Under the pieces are notes generated by a model. That model was not told the origin of the DNA, did not search any database, and saw nothing but the letters and a program-made list of their open reading frames with translations. From positions 18,645,001 through 18,709,000 of the forward strand of contig NC_086023.1 of assembly GCF_036323735.1 (NCBI RefSeq): a DNA stretch of 64,000 nucleotides, read 5' to 3'. The DNA comes from Rattus norvegicus. Its lineage: Eukaryota; Chordata; Mammalia; Rodentia; Muridae. Made by a program: the position numbers and the translations under genes. Below are positions 48,498 to 62,500 of this stretch, piece by piece (the stretch's first letter is position 1; each line of letters opens with the position of its first letter).

Positions 48498-49797
48498 TTT
48501 TTTTTAAGTAGCCAATTGGTTGGCATTTATTGTAAACCAGACACTGTTTGTAAACATAAAATTACCTACATTCCCCAAAGTACACAAATATTCTAACATA
48601 ACACTAGGGTTGTCAAATATAATTATTGGAATTAATTGACCTAGGACTATTTTTTTCTCTCTCTTTTTTTTTATTAACTTGAGTATTTCTTATTTACATT
48701 TCGAGTGTTATTCCCTTTCCCGGTTTCCGGGCCAACATCCCCCTAACCCCTACCCCTCCCCTTCATGATGGGTGTTCCCCTCCCCATCCTCCCACCATTG
48801 CCACCCTCCCGCCAACAATCATGTTCACTGGGGGTTCAGTCTTAGCAGGACCCAGGGCTTCCCCTTCCACTGGTGCTCTTACTAGGATATTCATTGCTAC
48901 CTATGAGGTCAGAGTCCAGGGTCAGTCCATGTATAGTCTTTAGGTAGTGGCTTAGTCCCTGGAAGCTCTGGTTGCTTGGCATTGTTGTTCATAAGGGGTC
49001 TCGAGCCCCTTCAAGCTCTTCCAGTTCTTTCTCTGATACCTTCAACGGGGGTCCTGTTCTCAGTTCAGTGGTTTGCTGCTGGCATTCGCCTCTGTATTTG
49101 CTGTATTCTGGCTGTGTCTCTCCAGAGAGATCTACATCCGGCTCCTGTAGGCCTGTACTTCTTTGCTTCATCCATATTGTCTAATTGGGTGGCTGTATAT
49201 GTATGGGCCACATGTGGGGCAGGCTCTGAATGGGTATTCCTTCTGTGTCTGTTTTAATCTTTGCCTCTCTATTCCCTACCAAGGGTATTCTTCTTCCCCT
49301 TTTAAAGAACGAGTGAAGCATTCACATTTTGATCATCTGTCTTGAGTTTCATGTGTTCTAGGCATCTAGAGTAATTCAAGCATTTGGGCTAATAGCCACT
49401 TATCAATGAGTGCATACCATGTATGTCTTTCTGTGATTGGGTTAGCTCACTCAGGATGATGTTTTCCAGTTCCAACCATTTGCCTATGAATTTCATAAAG
49501 GCATTGTTTTTGAAAGTTGAGTAATATTCCATAGTGTAGATGTACCACATTTTCTGTATCCATTCCTCTGTTGAAGGGCATCTGGGTTCTTTCCAGCTTC
49601 TGGCTATTATAAATAAGGCAGCTATGAACATAGTGGAGCACGTGTCTTTTTTATATGTTGGGGCATCTTTTGGGTCTATGCCCAAGAGAGGTATAGCTGG
49701 ATCCTCAGGTAGTTCAATGTCCAATTTTCTGAGGAACCTCCATACTGATTTCCAGAATGGTTGTACCAGTCTGCAATCCCACCAACAATGAAGGAGT
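48498..49797 (-). mobile_element. 5'-truncated L1 with probable 3' transduction
   Basis: On the minus strand, L1 ORF2 C-terminal coding (49797-49389, ending ISGY) is followed by a 3' UTR and a first A-tract (48672-48664). About 150 bp of non-L1 sequence follows (about 48650-48506). It contains AATAAA at 48531-48526 and ends 20 nt later in a second A-tract of eight (48505-48498). The whole block splits a B3-type SINE. The flanking duplication is short and imperfect (AGGACA against AGGAAA). Confidence 0.72.
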
Positions 49798-49880
49798 GTC
49801 AGGAAATCTTCTGTTGGTAACAGGCATACTTGGCTCACAGACATACGTCCAGGCAAAGCACCCATATACATAAAGTATTA
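49798..49880 (+). repeat. B3-type SINE, 3' part (split by an L1)
   Basis: AGGAAATCTTCTGTTGG, then CTCACAGACATACGTCCAGG and CACCCATATACATAAA, the usual 3' end of B3-type SINEs. It continues the 48391-48497 head. Confidence 0.7.
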
Positions 49881-51033
<1,153 letters not shown>

Positions 51034-51062
51034 GTGTGCGTGAATGTGGATCGGTGTCTGCT

Positions 51063-51316
51063 GGTGTATGTGGAGGCCATGTAGAGATGTCAGGTGTCTT
51101 TGTTAATTAATTTCTACCACTAATATAACTGGAACTCACTGATTCTGACAGCTCTTGGGAAAATCTCCCAAGGACTCTTCTCTGTCTTCTTCCCTAGCAA
51201 TGAAACTTCAGATACACACTTTTGCAACCCGCGTTTTATGTGGGATCTTAAGATCTGAACTCAGGTTCTCATGTTTGTTCAACACTTTACCAGTGGACCC
51301 ATCTTCCTAGCCCCAG
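51063..51316 (-). repeat. B4-like SINE, minus orientation
   Basis: On the minus strand an ID-like head (GGGGCTAGGAAGATGGGTCC, AACCTGAGTTCAGATC) precedes a B1-like body. Diverged. Confidence 0.6.
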
Positions 51317-51595
51317 GTATTGATTTTGAAACACTGCCCTCTTCACTTTGAAGGGAGTGAGTGAGGTATCCTATGCTAAACCAGCATGTTCATCTCTGTG
51401 TCATACATACAGTATACACAAAAGATTAAAGAACACCCATCCTCTTAGACTTAAACACAAAACCTTTTTACATTAAGTCTCTTCAGTGAATCAAATCTAT
51501 TCATGTAAAAACCAGAGCCAGTCACATATTAGACAATCGTGTTGGTGGTGGGAGAAACTGTTTGCAACACAAGGCCAGAATGGTTTATCTGGCAT

Positions 51596-51985
51596 ATCTT
51601 GGTTAGTTTTGTTAATTTCATATAAGCTAGAGTTATTTGGGAAAAGGAACCCAACTTTAAAATTTTCTTCATTAGATTGCTTGTAGGCTAATCTAGGACA
51701 TTTTTTGATTAATGAGTGATGTAGGAGTACAGAGTTTCCTATGGGTGCAAAAAAAAAAAAACTCAGAGCAAGTGATTTTGGATGATATAAGAAAGCAGGT
51801 TGAACAAGTCATAGGGTGCAAGGCAGTAGCACCAGTCCTCCAGGACCTCTGTTTCAGTTCCTAAATCTAGGTCCCTGACCTGCTTTGGTTCCTGCCTTAG
51901 CTTCTCTAGGTAATAAACTGTGATGTGACATGTCAAATAAATCCTTTCCTCTTCATACTACATTTTGTCATCATCCTTATCACAT
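51596..51985 (+). repeat. Rodent interspersed repeat, same family as 31776-32196 (family unresolved)
   Basis: Shared order with the 31.8-kb copy: ATATAAGAAAGCAGGTTGAAC, GACCTCTGTTTCAGTTCCT and AATAAATCCTTTCC. A13 interrupts it near 51750. Confidence 0.5.
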
Positions 51986-53340
51986 CAACAAAAAGCAAAC
52001 CAGAACAGGATGTATGGGCAGAATTGGTTCAAATGCAAGCAGGATTCTCCATGCTATATAGCATGTAGCAAAGGTAAGGATTGAAATGTGAGAGAGAATT
52101 TACCAAGAGGAAAGGCCCCAGTGGCACATATCAAAGATGTGAAAGCCTGGGAGTGTGGAGTTTGCTGATTCACAAATGCTTTATGCTGCCACTGTGAGCT
52201 AGTGCAGCAGCACTAGGACAGCACAGCACAGAAAAGAGTAGGCTGCCTAAGGGAGAAATAGATGGCAGTTTACTCCTTGGGCAGAGAAGATGGTGAAGCT
52301 CAACTAATGGCCGTGAGAAGGATGACTACGTATTAAAGCAATGCAATTGCTAAGAAGATGAAGAGGAGATGGTAATTTTGAGAACCATGTAGGGGATTAA
52401 ATTGACAGGAGCTGTAGTGCGAATGAATTTGGAAGTTAAGAAGGATGAAGAACCTAGAATTACTTTAGAATGATGCCTGAGTAACCAGAAAGAAAATTTG
52501 AGGAAATAACACAGAGCTTTGGTTAGAGCATACCGAGCTCTGGACAGCTGCGATCGAGGCACCAGTGAGGTATTCTATTGTATATAATGGGGGAGGTGGT
52601 GAGTGTAGTCAACACAGAGAGTGTTTGAATCCAGGTCTGTGAACAAGAGCATCTGAGGCAGGAATGTCTGAAATGGAACTGATAATTCTGAAATACTGCA
52701 TTAAGAGTAATCTAGGAAGACTGATAAGGAACAGAAGTGAATGGAGAAGAGAGAAATCCAGAGAAGAGAGGCTTCAGGGAAGATGAACTAGTCAACAGGA
52801 AAGAAAAATAAAATAACATGTTTAACAAAAAGGAAGTCAGTGGGTTCCCAGCATTATCTACATTTTGTATTAGAGGTTGAATCTGACCATTGCAGCAAAA
52901 TGAACAGATAATAAAATATAATGAAATTTTAAATGTAAATTTTAAGTTACCAGTTGAAGGAGTCCTCGGGGCAAGATGAGTCAAGAGGCATGCTGAAGTC
53001 CCTCCTTCCCTGGCAGTGACTGGAAGACATTCCTCATTTTATATCACTACTGTGGGACCACAGACACCCACCTAGTAATAACAGTTACAGAGAGGAGCAG
53101 TCAATGAGGTGAAGGATGCCCCTGCTCTGCTGGAGAAGGCCTCAGACTTTCTGGTTGTACATTGGACCTTCAGGATTAGGACTGGGCACAAAACAGCAGC
53201 TTTTCTCTTTGCCCCAAATTTTGCTTGCTCTACATGAAGCCATTGGTTTGAATGTAGCTGGAAGCACTTCAGTTCTTTGACTTCTGAGATTGAATTGGAA
53301 AAGTCATTTTAAAGGTATATATATGCACAGGCTCAAGTCA
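51986..53340. other. Intergenic sequence without recognised features
   Basis: No coding gene or RNA is recognised. The minus-strand open frames at 52350-52562 and 52712-52984 have no recognisable domains. Confidence 0.5.
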
Positions 53341-53345
53341 CAATG

Positions 53346-53557
53346 TTGTTCTCTCTCTCTCTCTCTCTCTCTCAATCTCTCATTTATTTATTTTTTATGT
53401 GCATTGATTCATGTATGCTTGTGAGATGGTTCTTTTGGAACTGGAGTAACAGACAGTTATTATCTGCCTTGTAGGTGCTGACAATTGAGTCTGGGTCCTC
53501 TGGAAGAGCTGCCAATGATCACTGCTGAGCCATCTTTCCAACCTCCTTTCTTCAGTC
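53346..53557 (-). repeat. (CT)n run and B2/B3-type SINE, minus orientation
   Basis: A CT run and TTTATTTATTTTTTATGTGC (reversed tail) are followed by CAATTGAGTCTGGGTCCTCT, GGAAGAGCTGCCAATG and CTGAGCCATCTTTCCAACC, the reversed tRNA-like head. Confidence 0.75.
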
Positions 53558-55369
53558 TCTTAATGACTCATTTCTGCCCTGCCCTTGAATCCCTCAGGAG
53601 AGAGAGTATGAAAAGAACTCCAAGAAGATAATCATGCAGCCCATGGGTGACAGACATCGCCATTCAGCTTTTTGCTGGTATGGGAATCTCAGCAAAGACA
53701 GTGGTGCATACTGTGCACTCTGCCGAGAGCAGCCATCTCTTGTCATATGACCAGTCTTTCTACCAAGCCTAGAAAAATTGGTAACCCAGTACTTGGTATA
53801 GTCATGATAAATTTTTCAGACACTCAAACTAATTATCCCTAATATCTTGTGTGCAATGATTGAACAATATTTTAACTTGGTAAACATTTGTATTAATGCT
53901 GATTACTTATGTCTGCAATATAATTTCTGCCATCTACAAAGGATGTATGGACTATATGACTTAAGAATAGCAATGGGTAATACGGTACATCTCACAGTGA
54001 AGAAGTGAACAACGTAGATGGGATTAGGAATGGTATTCATAGATTATTAGCACATGTCTGGAAAGAGGCATTACAGTGAGACAGTGGTTACTTTGAGTTT
54101 TCAACTTAGTAATGTCTTTTGTGATGTAGATCACAAAGTGAAGTCATGGTCAGAGATAGAACTGACAGGAAACCAGAGGGTTCCTTCAGGTCCTACAGAA
54201 CACTGTGCACACTTTTTAAGAGCAATATATTCTCTTAGCTTCACCGAATTTAGGATCTCAGGACTCTAGACAAGTCATCTTCAGTAACATTAATCTGAAG
54301 GCAGTCCTTGTCCAAAATATCACTTATTTTGTGACAAATTTCATAATTATTCAGTTAGTATGAAGAGTTCAGAAGTGAAACCATCCTGAGTGGAGGAATC
54401 ATAGTTTCTGGTGCTTTCTGTGAGATCATTCTGATTTCCTCTAGTCTTATGAGCAAAAGGTCTCTTCTCATTTCCAGCATTTTATAGCATGTATCATTAA
54501 AATGACAACCTACCAGCAAAAAGAAAGACAAAGGCAGAGGAAGAGAGGGATGGAGGGAAGGAGGGAGGGAAGGAAGGAAGAAAAGGGAGACTACAGGAGT
54601 TTGTTGGGTGATGCAGGTCTGTTGGTTTTATTCCTGCTTTTCTTATCCTGGTTTAACAAATGTTCAAACAAGGACATGAGAACAGCAGAGGGAATAGGTG
54701 CTATAAAATGATACTTTTGGCAAAGAGATAAAAGTAAACAAAGACAGAACTGACATAAGTGCTTTCGATAATTAAAAAAACCCAAACACAGCTTTACTTC
54801 AAAGATACCTTTCGTTCTAAATCTATCTAGCATATAATGTCATCAGTTTCTAAAAACCTTTGATTTTATCAAAGCGCTTTCTATAATGATAACCCATTTG
54901 GTTATAATATCTTCCTGTACTTCATGCAAAAAAATCCTATTTCTATTTTTATAAAAATAGATTATAAGAAGTTAAGGTAGAAAACCACAAGCAATTAATT
55001 AGTGGAGGAAGTAGGAATAGAAACAATATTTGAAGTCCAAAATCAGTGACTTTTTTACTTTTCCAGGTTGCATGAAATGTTTCCCAGTATTCACACGTTC
55101 AACACTTCCCTTTTAAATAACTGTGGAATTGGTTATTCATTCCTTGCCTTGCTTAATGTCTAAGTGCATTCCTCTTATAGTGGAGCTTTACCTTAATAAG
55201 ACTTCAGAAAATGATTTCCATTCGTCTCTGGCTCATAAATATAGCCAACCTTGCTCAAGGAAGAGTAGGGACTCAGCTCAGCTTCATGTTACACAGGACA
55301 TTCTCCTACTTTAATTTTACTCATACAACAACCCAATTTTTCATTTAAAGGAAACATTTCATGCAACAG
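53558..55369. other. Intergenic sequence without recognised features
   Basis: Contains a short purine-rich GGAAGGAGGGA run (54545-54590). No gene or RNA is recognised. Confidence 0.5.
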
Positions 55370-57170
55370 ACAGCTTACAGACTCATGGAATCTGAACAAC
55401 TCACACTTAAAAGAAAATTGAGTCAAGACAGAAATTAAGAAAGAAATGAAAGACTTTTCAGAATTTAATAAGCTGATAACACAACACTCTCAAAAGTAGG
55501 GGATACACTGAAGCAGTTCTAAAGGACAAGTTCATATTGCTAAGTACCTATATAAAAAAATTGGAGAGACCCCATACTTACTACTTAACAGCACACCTGA
55601 AATCTCTGGAACAAACAAAAAAAATCACATTCCAAAGGAGTAGACACTGAGAAATAATGAAACTCAAGGGCTGCAGTAAAAAAAAATAGAAAAAAAAATT
55701 ACAAAGAATCACAAGTTTGTTCTTGAGAAATTAGTAAGATTGATAAAGTCTTAGCCTATTTATGTAAAAGATATAAAGAGAATATGTAAATTAACAAACT
55801 CAGAAATGAAAAGTACCAAAATAGTAGATACTGAGGAAATCCAGATAATTATGAAGACCTAAGTTAAAAGACTATTTTCAACCAAATTGGAAGTATAAAA
55901 GAAATGGATAATCTCTTAATAGATTCCACTTACCAAAGTTAAATCAAGTTCAAATAAGCAATATAAACAAACATATAATCCCTAATAAAATAAAAGAAGC
56001 CATTAAAATCTCCCCACCCACTCCCTAAAATAAAATCTCTAGGCCCAGATTATTTTAATGTAGCATCTACCAGACTTTCAAAGAACAGTTCAGGCTAGCA
56101 GTCCTCAAGTTATTTCACAAAATAGAAATAGAAATTTCCCATTTGTTTTATGAGGTCATAGTTACCCTAATACCCAAATCACATAAAGATCCAACAAAGA
56201 AAGTATAGACCAATTTTCCTTATGGAAAAAATGCAAATATTTTCAATAAAATATATGCAAACTGATTCCAAGGACACATCTAAATGATCATCTACATGAC
56301 CAAGAAGTCTTCATACCAAAGATGCTGGAATGGTTTGAAAATGTAATCCACAAACAGATTAAAAGACAAAAACAACATGATTATCTCATAAGATGCAGAA
56401 AAGGCCTTTGATGAAGTCAAATACTTCCTCATAATAAAAGTTCCAGAGGTATTAGTATACAAAGGATATATCTCAACATAATAAAGGAGATTTGCATCAA
56501 GTCAACAGCTAAATTTACAGAAACTTAAAGCAATTCCAGTGAAATCAGATACAAGACACATATTTTTACTCTCTCCATATCTACTTAATATAATATTTAA
56601 AATTCTAGCTAGAGCAATAGAATAACTTAAGACCAAGGGAGTGACAGAAATACAAATTAGAAATGTAGAAGTCAAAGTATCTTCATTTGGATACTTGGAT
56701 GCATATTGAATATAGTTTGTAAATGTATATTTGTATTCATAAATAACCTTTAAAACTCCAAGAAACTTCTACAATTGAAAAATATTTTTAGACAAATGCA
56801 GAATAAATCATCAGCACACAAAAATGACAAAGAAACAAAATGAAATCATTAGTTGTCATTTTATTACTACAGTCCCTTTCCCAATAGCGTCAAAGAAACC
56901 CAAAAGGCTTTGGGTAACTCACTAAGAAAGTGAAAGATGTGTACAATAAAAATAATTCAGATATTAAACAGATAAATTAAAGACAATACCAGAGGATGAG
57001 AAGATCTCCTATTCTCATGAGTTGGCATAGCTTATACAGAGAGAATGACCATCTTACCAAATCAATCTACAGATTCAATTCACTCCCCATCAAAATTCAG
57101 TGCAATTCTTCAAAGAAATTGAAAGAACAATTTTCAGTTTCATATAAAAATATAAAAAAATCCAGGATGG
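55370..57170 (+). mobile_element. Old L1 ORF2 fragment
   Basis: L1 ORF2 order is retained from the region after the endonuclease domain, through reverse transcriptase (ACCCAAATCACATAAAGATC near 56.18 kb, GATGCAGAAAAGGCCTTTGA near 56.39 kb), to the fingers/thumb region near 57.1 kb. It is full of stops and ends abruptly at retroviral sequence. It is more diverged than the other copies, so probably an older subfamily. Confidence 0.8.
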
Positions 57171-57670
57171 CTGTATGGAATCCCAGTAATATGGGTAATA
57201 TTAAATTGTCGACAGAATGTCTCAAATGTACAACTGTAATAGCCAGTTTCATTATCTGTTTTAATATGAACACTCAGCATAGAGAATCAATGCAGGCAAT
57301 GAGTAATTATATTTTTAGATGCTTCTTCTGTTAAAGCAGTTGCAACAAGAAATCCTGAAGCGTCAATATTCACATATACACATTTTAATTTTCTAAAATC
57401 AGAAATATAAATAATATCCATTTGTCATAATTGATTAGGTACAAGTCCTCAAGAATTCACACTATTATGTGATATGAGAAGAAACTGAGGACACTGAGAA
57501 TAAATCATTACAATTTGACATGTATATTCTCTAGAAATACCAAATAAAACTCTCTGGCTAATTGTTTCTGTGTAAGGCTTATAATCTGCCTGGTATATAA
57601 ATCTGCTGTGGCATTTCCCTCACTAAGGGGTGTGAGAAATCCAGCATGAGTTCTTAAATGTCCTATAAAG
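57171..57670 (-). pseudogene. Class II endogenous retrovirus pol fragment (RNase H end and integrase)
   Basis: Conceptual translation of the minus strand shows, in order, the end of RNase H (an SEGNATADLYQ-like block at about 57.60 kb), the start of integrase (LVPNQLWQM at about 57.44 kb), and the integrase core. The core has VNIDASGF, then ITHCLH, IKTDNETGY and FNITHITGIPY near 57.2 kb. This is the order of betaretrovirus-like (ERVK) pol. In-frame stops and frameshifts are present, and both ends are truncated against L1 sequence. It is a dead remnant without LTRs in view. Confidence 0.75.
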
Positions 57671-57742
57671 TAAGGAACAGTATACTATCTTAAATTAAGC
57701 TGTATTTGCATAAATAATCGCAAGTTTTAAGAATTAGCAGTA

Positions 57743-58435
57743 CCGGAGAGAGACACCCAACAGCCTGGTCAGGTGGGCACTCCTGAGGCTGCAGAGCAGA
57801 AGAGACCACCAACACTGCTCACCCCTGCCCACATCCCTGGCCCAAGAGGAAACTGTATAAGGCCTCTGGGCTCCTGTGGGGGAGGGCCCAGGAGCGGCAG
57901 GACCCCTGCCAGAGACACCGCCGAACCCTGAAGGAAACAGACCGGATAAACAGTTCTCTGCACCCAAATCCCGTGGGAGGGAGAGCTAAACCTTCAGAGA
58001 GGCAGACAAGCCTGGGAAACCAGAAGAGACTGCTCCCTGCACACACATCTCGGACGCCAGAGGAAAAAGCCAAAGATCATCTGGAACCCTGGTGCACTGA
58101 AGCTCCCGGAAGGGGCGGCACAGGTCTTCCTGGTTGCTGCCGCTGCAGAGAGCCCCTGGGCAGCACCCCACGAGCAAACCTGAGCCTCGGGACCACAGGT
58201 AAGACCAAATTTTCTGCTGCAAGAAAGCTGCCTGGTGAACTCAAGACACAGGCCCACAGGAACAGCTGAAGACCTGTAGAGAGGAAAAACTACACGCCCG
58301 AAAGCAGAACACTCTGTCCCCATAACTGACTGAAAGAGAGGAAAACAGGTCTACAGCACTCCTGACACACAGGCTTATAGCACAGTCTAGCCACTGTCAG
58401 AAATAGCAGAACAAAGTAACACTAGAGATAATCTG
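57743..58435 (+). promoter_or_regulatory. L1 5' UTR / internal promoter region
   Basis: GC-rich leader of about 690 bp, homologous to the 38045-38747 region. It carries open frames on both strands that I do not call as genes. Confidence 0.75.
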
Positions 58436-59508
58436 ATGGCGAAAGGCAAGCGCAGGAACCCAAGCAACAGAAACCAAGACTACATGCCATCATCGGAGCC
58501 CAATTCTCCCACCAAAACAAACATGGAATATCCAAACACACCAGAAAAGCAAGATCTAGTTTCAAAATCATATATGATCATGATGCTGGAGGACTTCAAG
58601 AAAGACATGAACACACTTAGGGAAGCACAGGAAAACATTAATAAACAAGTAAAAGCCTACAGAGAGGAATCGCAAAAATCCCTGAAAGAATTCCAGGAAA
58701 ACACAATCAAACAGTTGAAGGAATTAAAAATGGAAATAGAAGCAATCAAGAAAGAACACATGGAAACAACCCTGGATATAGAAAACCAAAAGAAGAGACA
58801 AGGAGCTGTAGATACAAGCTTTACCAACAGAATACAAGAGATGGAGAGAGAATCTCAGGAGCAGAAGATTCCATAGAAATCATTGACTCAACTGTCAAAG
58901 ATAATGTAAAGCAGAAAAAGCTACTAGTCCAAAACATACAGGAAATCCAGGACTCAATGAGAAGATCAAACCTAAGGATAATAGGTATAGAAGAGAGTGA
59001 AGACTCCCAGCTCAAAGGACCAGTAAATATCTTCAACAAAATCATAGAAGAAAACTTCCCTAACCTAAAAAAAGAGATACCCATAGACATACAAGAAGCC
59101 TACAGAACTCCAAATAGATTGGACCAGAAAAGAAACACCTCCCGTCACATAATTGTCAAAACACCAAACGCACAAAATAAAGAAAGAATATTAAAAGCAG
59201 TAAGGGAAAAAGGTCAAGTAACATATAAAGGGAGACCTATCAGAATCACACCAGAATTCTCGCCAGAAACTATGAAGGCCAGAAGATCCTGGACTGATGT
59301 CATACAGACCCTAAGAGAACACAAATGCCAGCCCAGGTTACTGTATCCAGCAAAACTCTCAATTAACATTGATGGAGAAACCAAGATATTCCATGACAAA
59401 ACCAAATTTACACAATATCTTTCTACAAATCCAGCACTACAAAGGATAATAAATGGTAAAGCCCAACATAAGGAGGCAAGCGATACCCTAGAAGAAGCAA
59501 GAAACTAA
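58436..59508 (+). pseudogene. L1 ORF1, one frameshift
   Basis: ORF1 begins MAKGKRRNPSNRNQ at 58436. It encodes an N-terminal segment, a coiled coil with a single copy of the AYREESQKSLKEFQ unit, then the RRM and C-terminal domain (58957-59508: MRRSNLRIIGIEE..., ending LEEARN). A one-base deletion near 58843, relative to the other copies, throws the frame to a stop at 58876. The rest is intact in the next frame. ORF1p is the L1 RNA chaperone. Confidence 0.9.
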
Positions 59509-59567
59509 TCGTCTTGGCAACAAAACAAAGAGAATGAAAGCACACAAACATAACCTCACATCCAAAT

Positions 59568-62500
59568 ATGAATATAACGGGAAGCAATAATCACTATTCC
59601 TTAATATCTCTCAATATCAATGGCCTCAACTCCCCAATAGAAAGACATAGATTAACAAACTGGATACGCAACAAGGACCCTGCATTCTGCTGCCTACAGG
59701 AAACACACCTCAGACACAAAGACAGACACTACCTCAGAGTGAAAGGCTGGAAAACAATTTTCCAAGCAAATGGTCAGAAGAAGCAAGCTGGAGTAGCCAT
59801 TCTAATATCAAATAAAATCAATTTCCAACTAAAAGTCATCAAAAAAGATAAGGAAGGACACTTCATATTCATCAAAGGAAAAATCCACCAAGATGAACTC
59901 TCAATCCTAAATATCTATGCCCCAAATACAAGGGCACCTACATATGTAAAAGAAACCTTACTAAAGCTCAAAACACACATTGCACCTCACACAATAATAG
60001 TGGGAGATTTCAACACCCCACTCTCATCAATGGACAGATCATGGAAACAGAAATTAAACAGTGATGTAGACAGACTAAGAGAAGTCATGAGCCAAATGGA
60101 CTTAACGGATATTTATAGAACATTCTATCCTAAAGCAAAAGGATATACCTTCTTCTCAGCTCCTCATGGTACTTTCTCCAAAATTGACCATATAATTGGT
60201 CAAAAAACGGGCCTCAACAGGTACAGAAAGATAGAAATAATCCCATGCGTGCTATCGGACCACCACGGCCTAAAACTGGTCTTCAATAACAATAAGGGAA
60301 GAATGCCCACATATACGTGGAAATTGAACAATGCTCTACTCAATGATAACCTGGTCAAGGAAGAAATAAAGAAAGAAATTAAAAACTTTTTAGAATTTAA
60401 TGAAAATGAAGATACAACATACTCAAACTTATGGGACACAATGAAAGCTGTGCTAAGGGGAAAACTCATAGCGCTGAGTGCCTGCAGAAAGAAACAGGAA
60501 AGAGCATATGTCAGCAGCTTGACAGCACACCTAAAAGCTCTAGAACAAAAAGAAGCAAATACACCCAGGAGGAGTAGAAGGCAGGAAATAATCAAACTCA
60601 GAGCTGAAATCAACCAAGTAGAAACAAAAAGGACCATAGAAAGAATCAACAGAACCAAAAGTTGGTTCTTTGAGAAAATCAACAAGATAGATAAACCCTT
60701 AGCCAGACTAACGAGAGGACACAGAGAGTGTGTCCAAATTAACAAAATCAGAAATGAAAAGGGAGACATAACTACAGATTCGGAGGAAATTCAAAAAATC
60801 ATCAGATCTTACTATAAAAACTTATATTCAACAAAATTTGAAAATCTTCAGGAAATGGACAATTTCCTAGACAGATACCAGGTATCGAAGTTAAATCAGG
60901 AACAGATAAACCAGTAAAACAACCCCATAACTCCTAAGGAAATAGAAGCAGTCATTAAAGGTCTCCCAACCAAAAAGAGCCCAGGTCCAGACGGGTTTAG
61001 TGCAGAATTCTATCAAACCTTCATAGAAGACCTCATACCAATATTATCCAAACTATTCCACAAAATTGAAACAGATGGAGCCCTACCGAATTCCTTCTAC
61101 GAAGCCACAATTACTCTTATACCTAAACCACACAAAGACACAACAAAGAAAGAGAACTTCAGACCAATTTCCCTTATGAATATCGACGCAAAAATACTCA
61201 ATAAAATTCTGGCAAACCGAATTCAAGAGCACATCAAAACAATCATCCACCATGATCAAGTAGGCTTCATCCCAGGAATGCAGGGATGGTTTAATATACG
61301 GAAAACCATCAACGTGATCCATTATATAAACAAACTGAAGGAACAGAACCACATGATCATTTCATTAGATGCTGAGAAAGCATTTGACAAAATTCAACAC
61401 CCTTCATGATAAAAGTCCTGGAAAGAATAGGAATTCAAGGCCCATACCTAAACATAGTAAAAGCCATATACAGCAAACCAGTTGCTAACATTAAACTAAA
61501 TGGAGAGAAACTTGAAGCAATCCCACTAAAATCAGGGACTAGACAAGGCTGCCCACTCTCTCCCTACTTATTCAATATAGTTCTTGAAGTTCTAGCCAGA
61601 GCAATCAGACAACAAAAGGAGATCAAAGGGATACAGATCGGAAAAGAAGAGGTCAAAATATCACTATTTGCAGATGACATGATAGTATATTTAAGTGATC
61701 CCAAAAGTTCCACCAGAGAACTACTAAAGCTGATAAACAACTTCAGCAAAGTGGCTGGGTATAAAATTAACTCAAATAAATCAGTTGCCTTCCTCTATAC
61801 AAAAGAGAAACAAGCCGAGAAAGAAATTAGGGAAACGACACCCTTCATAATAGACCCAAATAATATAAAGTACCTCGGTGTGACTTTAACCAAGCAAGTA
61901 AAAGATCTGTACAATAAGAACTTCAAGACACTGAGGAAAGAAATTGAAGAAGACCTCAGAAGATGGAAAGATCTCCCATGCTCATGGATTGGCAGGATTA
62001 ATATAGTAAAAATGGCCATTTTACCAAACGCAATCTACAGATTCAATGCAATCCCCATCAAAATACCAATCCAATTCTTCAAAGAGTTAGACAGAACAAT
62101 TTGCACATTCATCTGGAATAACAAAAAACCCAGGATAGCTAAAGCTATCCTCAACAATAAAAGGACTTCAGGGGGAATCACTATCCCTGAACTCAAGCAG
62201 TATTACAGAGCAATAGTGATAAAAACTGCATGGCATTGGTACAGAGACAGACAGATAGAACAATGGAATAGAATTGAAGACCCAGAAATGAACCCACACA
62301 CCTATGGTCACTTGATTTTTGACAAAGGAGCCAAAACCATCCAATGGAAAAAAGATAGCATTTTCAGCAAATGGTGCTGGTTCAACTGGAGGGCAACGTG
62401 TAGAAGAATGCAGATCGATCCATGCTTATCACCCTGTACAAAGCTTAAGTCCAAGTGGATCAAGGACCTCCACATCAAACCAGACACACTCAAACTAATA

